NCBI GenBank assembly: GCA_014529385.2 | Contig: CM043958.1 | Span: 89,799,025-89,863,024 of the forward strand | Source of the DNA: Adiantum capillus-veneris | Taxonomy: Eukaryota; Streptophyta; Polypodiopsida; Polypodiales; Pteridaceae | Direction of reading: 5' to 3' | Length of the DNA stretch: 64,000 bases | Shown here: positions 10,527-23,300 of the stretch, piece after piece | Position numbering within the stretch: the first letter of the stretch is position 1 | How the letters are laid out: the number at the start of each line of letters is the position of its first letter | Notes under the pieces: model-generated | The model's input: only the letters and a program-made list of their open reading frames with translations | Database searches by the model: none | Told to the model about the DNA's origin: nothing | Translations under genes and position numbers: made by a program

Positions 10527-13500
10527 CTGTTGGGGAGAAGCCAAAAATGTTATTAACATGATGGCCACATACAAAGAAACTAACTTCTTTTTGAATGCAA
10601 AGCGATCATGAACTATGACAATCCATACCTGCCTCAAGTACCATAACCTTGTCACAATCCATGACAGTAGGTATCCTATGCGCAATGCTCACAACTGTTA
10701 TGTCTCGAAACTCCTGCCTAATAACTTTTTGAAGCACAGCATCCGTCTGTGCATCAATGGAGGCAGTGGCTTCATCCAAAAATAAGATGTGGCTCTTTTT
10801 TAAAAGAGCCCGCCCTAAACAAAGCAGTTGTCTTTGTCCTACGCTCCAATTCTCCCCATTGTCAACAACTGGAAATCATGTTAAACCCATTATATTGAAA
10901 TATGACCAGACTCACTTTATGGTGAGCACCATCAAAATTTACTCTTTTGGACTAAGACGCCAACTACGTTGCTCTGAATTTAAACAAGCCACTTTTTGGT
11001 GCAAGCTTCATAAAATAGTTTTCTAAGATGTCTGTCAGTTTGTTGAAGGAATCCTTGATGACAAGCACCTCATACAGAAACAACTAGAAACTGAAAGCTC
11101 TATAATACATAGATACAAACACGTACGTACGTGTATGTATGGATGTGAGTGCATCAAGGAAAGCTTCGCAGAAAACAGCAGAAAACCAGAAACCACAATC
11201 GTACCTGTTGCATCCAGCTTATCTGCCCTTTCTTTGACAATGTCGGCCAGCTGACATTTCTGTAGTCCCTGATTTTCAGAAAAAAAACCATTAAAATGCT
11301 CATCATCTGAAATTAATGAACACAGAAAGGAAAACTGATGCTTATTCATCGATCATCACAAAGGAATGTAAGTATGGAAATACCTCCCAAATCTCATCAT
11401 CGGTATGAATATCAAGAGGATCCATGTTTGTCCTTATGGTGCCTTCAAACAAGACAGGATCTTGTGGAATTATGCCCAATCTTGATCTCAAGTCGTAGAG
11501 CCCCACAGAAGTAATGTCTACCTCATCAAACAAGATGGATCCACCAGCTGGTTCCACAATGCGGAAAAGCACTTGAATGAGTGTCGACTTTCCACTCCCA
11601 GTTCTTCCCACCACCCCTATTTTCTGTCCACCCAGAATATCTAAACTGATCCCTTTCAAAACCAAGGGCATAGTTGGCTGATACCGAGCCTATAAACAAC
11701 ATCAGGGTAGGATGCTCAGTAAGGCGGTGCAAATACATTACAGATACTTCCATGTCAAACTCATCCATTCTTTGAGTGAACGTGCAAATCCCTTTCAAAA
11801 CCAAGGGCATAGTTGGCTGATACCGAGCCTATAAACAACATCAGGGTAGGATGCTCAGTAAGGCGGTGCAAATACATTACAGATACTTCCATGTCAAACT
11901 CATCCATTCTTTGAGTGAACGTGCAAAGTACGGAAATCCAGAAGACCCTGCGCTTGAGCCTTTGTACAAAGCATGCCATAATTCTAAGCTTTACATGTAG
12001 CGACCCTGTATGTACGTTTGTAAGATAGTACTTGTACAAAGCATGTCATAATTCTAAGCTTTACATATAGCAACCCTAGTTGTAGGTGTAAGATAGTACT
12101 AAGTAAACTTCATTGATTAAGCATGTTGATTAAGCCTATTGGCTTTGTACAAGCACCATATGAAGCCAGATAATGCAGAGCGTTTCACACAGCATACTCA
12201 GAAGCCTGTGACAGGAGAACATGCAGAAAAGTGTTAACACAATTGGCTTCTTGCAATTGACATCTTATGTGTAAACAACCATCAGGGTTTATGTACCATG
12301 TCTGATAAGCATATAAACAAGTTCTTCCCTGCAATAATATTCCATCCAAAAGCATTGTCCCAACCTCGTCTTATGTTCTCTCTTACTATACACAGACCAG
12401 GAAATTAACAACTGACTGTAGATAAACAAAGAGCTATTTATGCAGAAATACATACCCCCTTTATTTGAATTCCCACACGACAAGACTACAAGTTTAGCAG
12501 ACAAATATATATTTTTGCTCCTAATGCACTACTTAGGGGGTTCCTCAGTATCTCTTGCTTAGTGCCTGGAAGGCAAAAACCCAACACGTGTTTTCAGTCA
12601 CGATGGCTTTACTCTAATCATGATGCATATGAAATTATTGTCTCCTATCTGTTTAATGGTTCAAAAACTTTGGCAAAGAGGACACTCGCTTTTTAATCAT
12701 TCTGAACCTCTTTAATTATCCCAAGAGTTGGGGCTGAGGCCCAGCACAAACTTTAAAGCGAATGATAGTACCCAAGTACCCATAGACACAAGCTCTACCA
12801 TTCCCCAAGGTGAGATATGGTGCGTCTTGGAGGTACCCAGAGTACCCACGATTTCCAGAGCCTCACATTACCATTCTGACTGAATTTACTGTTCGTTACT
12901 CACATTTCTGAGCATTCCTTCTGTCTAGCCTAAATGGATAAGAGTCATGTTTTCTGCATCAAAGCTGCATTTGTATCACATGAAATCTTTCACAAGAAGT
13001 TCAAAAAAAGCAGGTACAAGGAATCAAGGATCTCTCCCATTGACTTAAAAAGCACAACCACCATGCAGAGTAGCCACGAAGTTTCAATACAGAGAGTTTT
13101 GAAGCAAGTTTTAGAGTTTTCGAGTTATTGACTGGCTTAACAGTCATATGCATTGATTAGCACGCATTTACCATCCCAGCTTTAAAAAGCTGCATCCAAA
13201 TAATCAGACAGCTCTGGAGTCTATGTCGAGGACTAGTGCCTTTCAGTCCCAACACAGCATTTCTCGCTTTCCACATTTATTCCCCGTGTTCAAAAGTTGC
13301 CCTGAGTGGGGTGACTATGGATGCCCCATGTTTAAAAGTTTCCCTGAGTGGGTGAGTGTGTAAGATTCAATCTCAAGAGTCAAATGATTGACCTTCATTC
13401 CACTTCTTTATAAAGTCGAAGGACTGAACAAGTACAGAAACTCCTAAAGAGCCTAAATCTAGAATTAAAGCCTCTTCACACAGCACTTGGAAGTTGGGAT

Positions 13501-16500
13501 CAGAAGAACTGTTAAATAGCTAACATATTCGGGTTTTTTGACTCTGCAAACTTCAAGATGAGGCTAGTAAAAGCCCGTGCCTCTTGCCATGCTATTACTG
13601 AGAGCCACTCTGTCTGAGTGGATGCCTGGGATTTGAGAAGGGACGTCCTTAGTGGAAGTTGAGTGGTCCTGCAGAGTTGTCTTGGCTGCCTGGACATTTT
13701 TGGAGACCGCATGACTTCCTTCAGTAAAGCCACACTAGATAGAGGGCTCAGATCAATTGGGCAGATCACACATATGTGAGAGATTCTTATGGGAAAGCTG
13801 AGGGCATTTTAGATGTGTTTTCGGAATGACTTTTAGCAAGATTATCGGCTTCACACACAGCACAAAGGGTTGCTTTATATACAAAGCAATGCTCCTGAGG
13901 CAGTAATAACCTGACTTGCCCAGATGGATGAAAGCTCTGAATGAACTAGATGGATGAAAGCTCTGAATGAACTATCTTGCAACGTCTTTACAAATGCAGG
14001 ATCCCTCAGTTGGGTTTGGGAAAAGATCAGCAGAATATCCTATAGTGAAACTCTTGCACACAATGCAACCCTTAAAAGGCAGAGGCACCTTATACCGAGG
14101 ATCCACTGAATGAGCATGATACTGCATGAATGTAAATATGATCCATCTTATACCTGCAGTGGGCTATGCTTATAAGGATTCTGTAACATAACTGCAGGTA
14201 CTTCAATCAAAAGGCCACAGAGATGCTAAACGGAAAGTAATGTTTTGGTATCGTTGCTTGGTGCATTTGATGAGACAGCCAGGTATTGAGTTTTGGAAAG
14301 GGATAAAGGGAGAAGTAAATTCTGTGCTTACAGTTAAGTCTCGAATGCTGATGTGCCCCCTTCCAGGCCACTCCTTGTAAGGTACGCGTCCTTCTATCAC
14401 CATTGGAGCCTCACTTGGAAGTCTTGTGTATTGACCAACACGCTCCACTGCAACCATTTTGTTCTCAATCATGCAGCTGAAGAAGACGGATGCTGCTAGG
14501 GTGGTATTGAGAGAGAATCCATAGGAGAGTGCAAGAGCTGCCAATGCTGCAAAAATTGGAAACGATTCTCATCAGAAGAGTGAGACAAACAGGCACATAA
14601 TGACCTCTCACTTTTAAGATATCACAAAAATTGTGGGCACGCACATGGTCTGATAATGCTCTCAGGCAGAACAACAAGAAGAAAGGCCGCCACGCAAAGT
14701 ACCGTTGCTCCAATAATCTCAAGTCTGAAGCCAAGCCACTCATTTGAAGCATTGAAGTGAAAATCCATTTTGAGATTGGTGTTGACCCGAGATAAATTTG
14801 TGCTGAAAAAATCATCCTCCTTTCTAAACCCTCTGATGACCATAAACCCAGCAATTGTCTCTGTAAAATGGTGGATAACAGGAGCCTTTGTTACGGAGTC
14901 GAGCCGGGTGATTTCTCTTGATGAGCTGATGTAAAATGACTGTCACACCAGAATGACCCACCTATTACAAGATCATTCTTTCACAACCTGAAGTACATGC
15001 AGATTCAAAAAGGGATACTTACTTGGTAATGCAGATACACCCATGCAAGTGGCAAGATCACAAAGATGACTGGCCAAGTCACTACACAGGTCACAATCAC
15101 AACCCCTATAGTTGCAGAGTAAAGTATCAATGCCAGCATGACAGAAAGAGGCAGCAAGATGTCCATAGTGGCTTGATCTGTCGAAGCCTGTCAATATGGA
15201 GAATAGTGCAAGTAAGAAAGTTGTGATACCACTAATTACAAACTCCCTCTCCTGGCAGGTTTCCCAAAGCATACATTGTATATTACTTCCAAAAAACGAA
15301 CTCATCCAATGCATACCCGTGTTAAAATTCTTCCTGTCGGCGTGGTATCAAAAAAGCTCATGGGTGCTCTGAAGATACTTTTTAGCATGTCAAGATAAAA
15401 TTTCTGTGTGCTCCTCAAGCTGAAGAGAGCCATAAGAACTGACCGGATGATTACAAACAGCCAATTGCATGCACAAAGCAGTGCATATATGCGTATAAAC
15501 ATACCCGCACTAAAAGAGCTCTCTGAAGTCTCATAAGAAAGCCAGAAATCGCTGCTTATGGCAAAGGTCTGGGAGATGATTTGCACTACCAATACTAGCA
15601 AAAGAAAGAAGGGACCAAAAGCTTTTGTCAAGTACAACCAATACACATTCCAGCCCACCCTGCCAGTCTCCCTTTTTTCTTCTTCAACAAGCTTCCCCGG
15701 AACTTCGTTTAAAGTCAATGGTGAGAAAGAGTTTGAGATCTTGCGTTTCAAATCCTGTGAGCTTGAAAATGATCCTGATCCTGACCGTGTCAGCATCTTG
15801 ACACTCTCATCAAAGGCATCACTAAATTGACTGGTGGGGGTGCCCACCCTTAAATCTTCCACCTCCATAGAGTCTTCTTTTGAGTCTGACTCCACACTCC
15901 CAATGGCTTTTTTGTGAGCTGCTACTAATGCTCCAAACTCTGCACCAGCCTTTAACAAGTCCATATAGCTTCCTGCTTGTTGTATAACACCATCTTGCAA
16001 CACCTACCACATCAGAAACGGTTATCATAGAGGGACAAAAAATTCTGTGCAAACAAATACCAAGGGCAGGCCACCCTTGTACATTAGTTCTGGCCTCCCA
16101 TCACCAGGTGGTTATCAGGTTTCTTTGGTGGACAGAAACAGGCAATTGTACATTTTTATTCCAACCATGGCAGGTGCAATAATTTTTGGGTTACTTTACC
16201 AGAATACCCCTATATTTTGTAGAAATTCCCAAAACACCTCTGAAATTTTGAAAATTCCCAAAATACATCAGTATCAATTTTGGATAAATTGCTCCAATTT
16301 TCAGATAATGAAGCCCTGTTTTAATTGCCTTATACAGAAATTTTCACTAATTAGCTCACAAACAGTGGCAATGATGTCTACAAACAATAAAGTGTTTCAT
16401 GTCATGATCTCAAAGTATCATCAAAACCCTGATTTTGTCATCCTCAATTTAGGGAGAACCAATCTTCCTATGAGAAAAAAATGCAAACCTTAATGTCTTC

Positions 16501-16845
16501 AGGAATGCTTCTGAGATTGACAAGGGGTTTTTGGGAACTTTGCTAAAATTTGAGGGCATTTTGGGAACTTCTTACAAAATTTGTCAAAAATCAAGGGCAT
16601 TTTGTGAATTTTTCAAATTTGAGGGGTATTTCAAGCATTTCCACACATTCAAGGGACATTTTGGTAATTTTCCCTCAAACCTTTTTGATATCGGGTGTTG
16701 TTTGCTTAACTACCTTGAGTGTAAGAATATACTTGAGCAGCCCTGTCACAAATTTGTGACCTGGCATACACTAAGGACGAGGGGTTAGGGTTTTTTTTAA
16801 AACCTAACCCTGGGGAACTTGGAGCCAACTTGAAGGTTAGGCCGA

Positions 16846-16885
<40 letters not shown>

Positions 16886-17280
16886 AACACTAAAAATTAA
16901 AAGAATTGCCAAGCTGCTGCTGACGTGGCTGTACAGAAAATCCCGAAAATTGCGCTGATTGATATTGTGGCATGTTGGGCCGAAAAACGCCCTCACTGCT
17001 GACATGGCCTGTACGGCAGGCTCTGGGCTGATTTAGTGCCATGTAATTGGAGACGAATGCTTTTAGATCAAGCGCTTTTTTCAACCTGATTCTTTCAGGG
17101 CTTTGCTTTTGGACATCCCTTGTACAATTTATAAGAACCCTTGGAGCCACTCTCTAGGAGCATCTAGATGCAAAGTCGCAGAGAGTTGGACCCTTGAGAG
17201 TTGTAATCAAGAAAGAAATACTGAAAGGGGCGCCAGTCTTTGGGGCCAATGCATCTGGGAACGGAACTTCGCCATTCTAT

Positions 17281-17319
<39 letters not shown>

Positions 17320-20300
17320 TGCTGCCACCCCACTCGCGTAACTTGCTGCCACCCCCCCTCGCGTAACCTGCACTCCACTCACGCAAACTGCACCCTCCCT
17401 CACGCTGCGCATCCGCTACCCCCGCTTGCTGCTGTAATTCACGAATACAACCCCACTCACGCTGCGCATCCTCCCCCCCCCCCCCGCCTGCTGTCACAAA
17501 AATACGGAAGCGTAAACTGACGTTTAATTGCACTTCAAATACTCAAGAGAATTAGAGGGAGCGAGAAAACTTGACACTTCATTGGGGACCAGAAGATGGG
17601 CTGGTCCCCCCCCATAAAGAGAATATCTTTATTACTAAGGGAGAATCTTTACAAGCACAGGAATGGGGCATATGCCCGTCCTCTATTCTTTCTTCTGTTC
17701 TGTTCTGACTACTGACTGAGAAAGTGTTTCCACTTTCTTTCTGCTTAGGGGATTTCCCATCTTCTGCGAGACTGGTTGGAAGCTCTCGAAAAGAGAGTCT
17801 ATCTTCCAAAACAGCTCGTCGGAAGCTCTCACAGAGGAGAGTCCATCTTCCGTTATGTATTGCCTTCATGCTCATTCATTCATGCATCGAACACAAAAGA
17901 GAAAACAAGCAAAATGCACACGCACATGCTTGCTGTAATTTTCTGCACATAACCTGAAATTCTTACCTGTGCGCACCCCTACGCCGAAACAGAGGTCTTC
18001 TTCGCGATGGAATCACGCCAAACTTGATGTAGACTTAGGATAAGGAGAGAGAAGAGAATTTCTATGGCTGATTTGCTGAAAACAGCCCTAATCGAGGTGA
18101 TTAGGGACTGAAAACAGAGAATTACAGCAGCCGCACTCTGCTAAGAGAGCGTCTACGGCAGCTTCTCGCGATGAAACTTCACCAGAAGGTGTCTATGACT
18201 GTGAGATCCCTTGTTCTTGACAATGGAAGCACAAGGCTACCACATATGTCGCAAGGGGCTGCTCTCAAGCTTCAATGGAGGGCTCCACCGCGTAGAGCAC
18301 GCTCACATTAGGGGGGGTAGGTGCACTGCCAGCCCTGAAAATGGGGGAGGGGGGGCTCCTAAATAGCCATCAGGGAGAGGGGACGCTAGGAAGAGAGAGA
18401 GGGTGAGAGTGAGTGAGAGAGAGAGTTAGTTTGCATTGGTAAGTGTGCCACTTGGCACACTTACTTTAAAAACTTAAAAACCATTCAACTTTTGACTTTA
18501 AAAACTTCTAGCTCATTAATTAAAAATGTGCAACTAACTAACAACTGCTACCAATGATTCTTTTATGAGAACACCAAAGGTCTGTCGACGCAATGCTGCA
18601 CCGGCACTGTACCGCCTTTACCTGTTCACACTTGTCCGGCCGCCCGCCCGGGCACGGACCGTTAAATTTAATTTAACGAAACTTACCCTAAGGCTTTATT
18701 AGCTTTATTAGCCTTAGGGTCACTATTCTAAGGACCCCATCTCATTCATGTGCTTGTACTGACGCGCGTATTTTTCCTGAGCCTAAAATCTGAGGCTACT
18801 GTTTACCCCTTTCTGAAGACCCGATTTCCCAATCACTAGGGCTTCAGGGTAATTTCTGCTAAGGTCCCTCTGAGGTGTTCTAGCCAGCATTTAGGCTCAC
18901 CTGAGGCCTTAGAACTGCTAGGTCTATTCTGGTGTGCACACAACTAATTAGATAATTCTTTTCTCGTAAATAAATTAATTATTTACAAAGTCTGACTTAG
19001 TTACATCCCTCTTGGTTCTAAACAGTTGACCTCAACTGTAGAGCGTCAACATAACTGTGCAAGATGTCAGGGTAGTCCTTGAGATCGGACTCAATCATCC
19101 ACTTTGCATCTAAAGGAGTGTAATTCTTGAACTTGACTAAATACTTTCGATGTAGACTCCCCGACTTGAGTTGTCTCTCCGAGTGGTGTATTATCTGTTC
19201 AGGTTGAAGGATTTCCTCAGTCTCTTCGACTTCTGGAGGATCTTCTTGTATTGGCGCCACTGGAGGAGGTCCAACATAGGGTCGGAGGAGACTGACATGA
19301 AAAGTATTATGGATTCGCCAATTATAAGGTAAATCCAATCTGAAAGTCACATCATTGACTTTATCTGTAATTTTGAAAGGGCCGTAAAATCTATGGGAAA
19401 GTTTGACAACTTTCCCATTGCCGACCCGCTTTTTCAATCTAGCTTTCTCAAACCGAAGCAGGACATATTGTCCTTTTTCAAGATTGAGATTCCTTCTGTG
19501 CTTGTCTGCTTTTCTCTTCTGTTGCTCTTGAGTTCGAAGAATCGCTTGCTTTACTTGTTGATGGGCAATATCAATATTGCGCACAAATTCATCTGCGGCG
19601 AAGATGTTTTCTTTGGTCAACATAATAGGAAGTAAGAGTGGCTTCCCGTAAATAATTTCGAAGGGGGCTTTACCAGTTGAGGAATGTATGGTATTATTAT
19701 ACGCAAACTCAACTATTGGTAAGTACTGTTCCCATTCGGATTGTCGTTCCGAAACATAGCACTTGAAAGATCTAAAACAGTAGCATTAGCGATTTCGCTT
19801 TGACCATCTGTTTGAGGGTGATAAGCTGATGAAAAATCAAGCTTAGTTCCCAAGTTTTCAAACAATGCCTGCCAAAATAGACTAGTCATGCGGGGATCTC
19901 TGTCGCTCACAATAGTCTTTGGCAATCCATGGTGTTTAAAAATCTGAGCTAGAAATATTCTAGCCATGTGATCAGCTTTGATCGTCTTCTTTACTGGAAG
20001 GAAATGGGCTTGCTTACTGAATCTGTCTACTATAGTCCAGATTGCATCATTTCCATTCTTGGATCGAGGAAGATCCGTAATAAAATCCATGGCAATACTT
20101 TCCCATGGCGTGTTAGGCACAAGGAGCGGCTGAAGTTTGCCATAAACTTTATGTCTGTCATATTTCACTTTTTGGCATACTAAACACTCACGTACATGTT
20201 TTTCAATGTCCGCACGGAGTGTTGGCCAAAAGAAATACCTTTCGAGGGCACTAGTGGTGGAAGCAATTCCCCGATGCCCGGCATAAGGAGAATTATGTGC

Positions 20301-23300
20301 TTCATCCATCACCTTTTGTCGTAAGGGCTGAGCTATGCATATTGCTTGTTGACGATAGAGTGTATTATCCCTGATAGAATAAGGTGGCTTTGAGTGACCA
20401 GCTTGAAGATCTGCCCAAATTGTGGCGAAGTCTGGATCTTGAGGATACATCTCGCTGAGAGATTCTAGTTCCTCATGATAAATTGTTGTGAGTGCATTGA
20501 TCTTTGGACGCCTGGAGAGAGCATCTGCAACTGCATTCTTTGTTCCAGAAGTGTGTAAAATCTGAAAATGAAACATTGAAAGAAAGTTGTCCCATCTCAT
20601 CTGCTTTTCTGATAACTTTCTCTGTGTGAGAAAGTAGCGAAGACTTTGATGATCTGTCTTGATAATAAAATCAGCTCCTAATAGATAGTGTTTCCAAATG
20701 GAAAGAGCATGAATTACTGCCATTAGCTCTTTTTCGTATATGGAGGCATGCAACTCTGCATCTTTAAGGCGCCGACTTTCATAGGCTATCGCGTGACCCT
20801 CTTGGTTCAGAACTGCTCCTACACAATCTCCAGATGCATCGCAGTATACCTCGAAAGGTTTGCGAAGATCAGGGACGGTGAGAACAGGTCCGTGACTGAG
20901 TAGATACTTAAGCTTTTCGAAAGCTTGTTTTTGTCCAAACCCCCAATGGAATGGAATCCGCTTCTTTGTCAGGTCATGGAGGGGACCTGCTATCGCGGCA
21001 AAAGCTCGAATGAAACGCCGATAATAAGAACAGAGGCCAAGGAAACTTCGTACATCATGTACTGTAGTTGGCGTAGGCCATTCTACAATTGCTTGAATCT
21101 TATCAGGGTCCATTCTCACCTGGTTGTGAGATACTATATGGCCCAAATAGTGGATTTCTTTTAGAAAGAACTCACTCTTCTTAGCATTCACAAATAATTT
21201 GTGTTTGCGTAATTCTTCAAACACTAAGGCGAGATGCTTATAGTGTTCGTCTTCCGTCTCTGAGAAGATTAAGACGTCATCAAAGAAAACGCCTGTAAAG
21301 CTTCTGTATGAGTGGAAGATTCTATCCATCATTCTGTTGAATGTAGCTGGTGCATTAGTGAGCCCAAAAGGCATCACTAGAAATTCATACAACCCGAAGG
21401 TTGTTCTAAATGAAGTCTTATGCACATCCTGAGGAGCTATGCGGATTTGATGATAACCGCTCTTCAAGTCTATACGACTAAAGACTCTGGCTCCTTGTAA
21501 CTTATCAAGAATGCCGTCAATCCGAGGGATTGGAAATCGATTCTTGATTGTGATCTTGTTTAGAGATCTATAGTCTATGCACATGCGGAATGTGCCATCC
21601 CTTTTTCTGTACTAGCAAGACAGGTGAACAATATGGAGAAGTACTAGGCCTTATTAAGCCCTTCTCCAAAAGTTCGTTAACCTGCTTGAGAATTTCCTCT
21701 TGCTGCATTAGACTAACTCGATAAGGGGGCTGATTTGGAGGAGAACTTCCTGGGATCAAATCAATGGTATGATCCTCAGGTCGCGAAGGTGGGAGTTCAT
21801 TTGGAAGTTCATCTGCAAAACATTCTTTATATCTTTCTATTAACTTAAGTCTTTTTTGCTCTAAAGAGGAAGAAAGTTGTGAAACAGACACATCTCTCTC
21901 TCTTGCAAAAATCAAGTACGCTGAAACACACTTTTTCATTTCTTTCTTGATGGCAATGTGGTTGGCGATAGGAATACGCCAATCACCTGCATCTGCAAGT
22001 ACAAGATACTCCTTTCCTTTATGAGCAAAAGATAAGGTTTTCTGAACATAGTCAGGAATGGGATGCATCTTGTAGTGCCAAGGCATTCCCAAGATAACAT
22101 CGCATCCTTCAAGTGAAGCTAGTAAGAAAGACTCTTGATCCTTGTAGTCGTCGACCTTTAGATTCAACTTCCCTATGATTGGAGTAGAGTTTGAGTTCTG
22201 CCCTTTGAAAGCAGATTGCGCTTGAATAGAGACTCCGAAACGATTGGGCTGCAAGTTCAGGTCGTCAGCTAGCTTGGTAGAGATGAAGTTGTCTGTGCTA
22301 CCAGGGTCAAACAAAATAAGAGCCCGCTGGTTGTTGATACTACCCCATGCTTTGAGAAGAGCTCTTTCTTTTCCATCCTTGGTTGTATTTCCCTGTACAT
22401 CTGGGACTGCATTGGAGGAGGGTGGTTGTGGAGGTTTGGTAGGACAGTCACCCTTCATATGACCAACTTGTCCGCACTTGAAGCATCTTCCTTCACTAAT
22501 GTATGTTCGCAACTCAGCACGAGAGAGATATCTCCCTTTCTTGGGCTGATTTGGCTTTGCTTTTGCTTCGGAGGCGGTTCTTTTCTTCTTTTGAGAAGAA
22601 GTAGAAGAGGTAGGCTGCTCATGGAGAGCCTTCTGCTTAGCATGGTAAGTGCTTTGCTCCATCTTCCTGGGAGTACCCTTGTCATGTATTCCATCAGCTA
22701 TGCAGGCTGATTCCATAAGTATCTGCAAGTTACCTCGAGGGTAAAGCTTCATAGCCTTTTGCAAGGCTTCATGCAAACCTGCTTCAAACTTGCGCATCTT
22801 CTCCGAATCGTCAATCTTCTTGAATGGAGTGACTTTCAAGAGAACGTCCCAAAACCTATCCACATAGCGTGGAACGGTTTCGTTCTCTGACTGTGAAAGT
22901 CGATCCCATTCTTTCTTTACCTCTTCCTCATAGTCTGGAGGAAGGAACTGTGCGTAGAACTCCTTCTTGAAAGTGGTCCAATCTTGGGGTTTGCGATCTT
23001 CCAAGATAAGGGTTAACCACCAATTGCTGGCGGTGCCTTTCAGGTACAAACTAACATGGCGAAGCTTGGATCTTTCTTTGAAATTCCCTTCAGCAAATGC
23101 AACTTCAAATTGGCGGATGAAAGCCAAAGCTTTGTCATTATCACGCCGTCCATTGTAGGTGTCGAATTTCACATCTTTATCTCCCGACTTGAATGTTTTC
23201 TGCCTGTGGTGCTTCTTCTTATGGTGCTCCTTCTTTCGATGCTTAGACTCCTTGGGGACAGGAGTCCTTTCCCTTGAATGTACTTCTTGCTGCGACGGAT

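Noticed and set aside
11526-12039. Two minus-strand open frames next to exon 8
   Set aside because: They arise from the 139-bp duplication of exon 8 start plus intron and repeat the same text. They are not separate genes.
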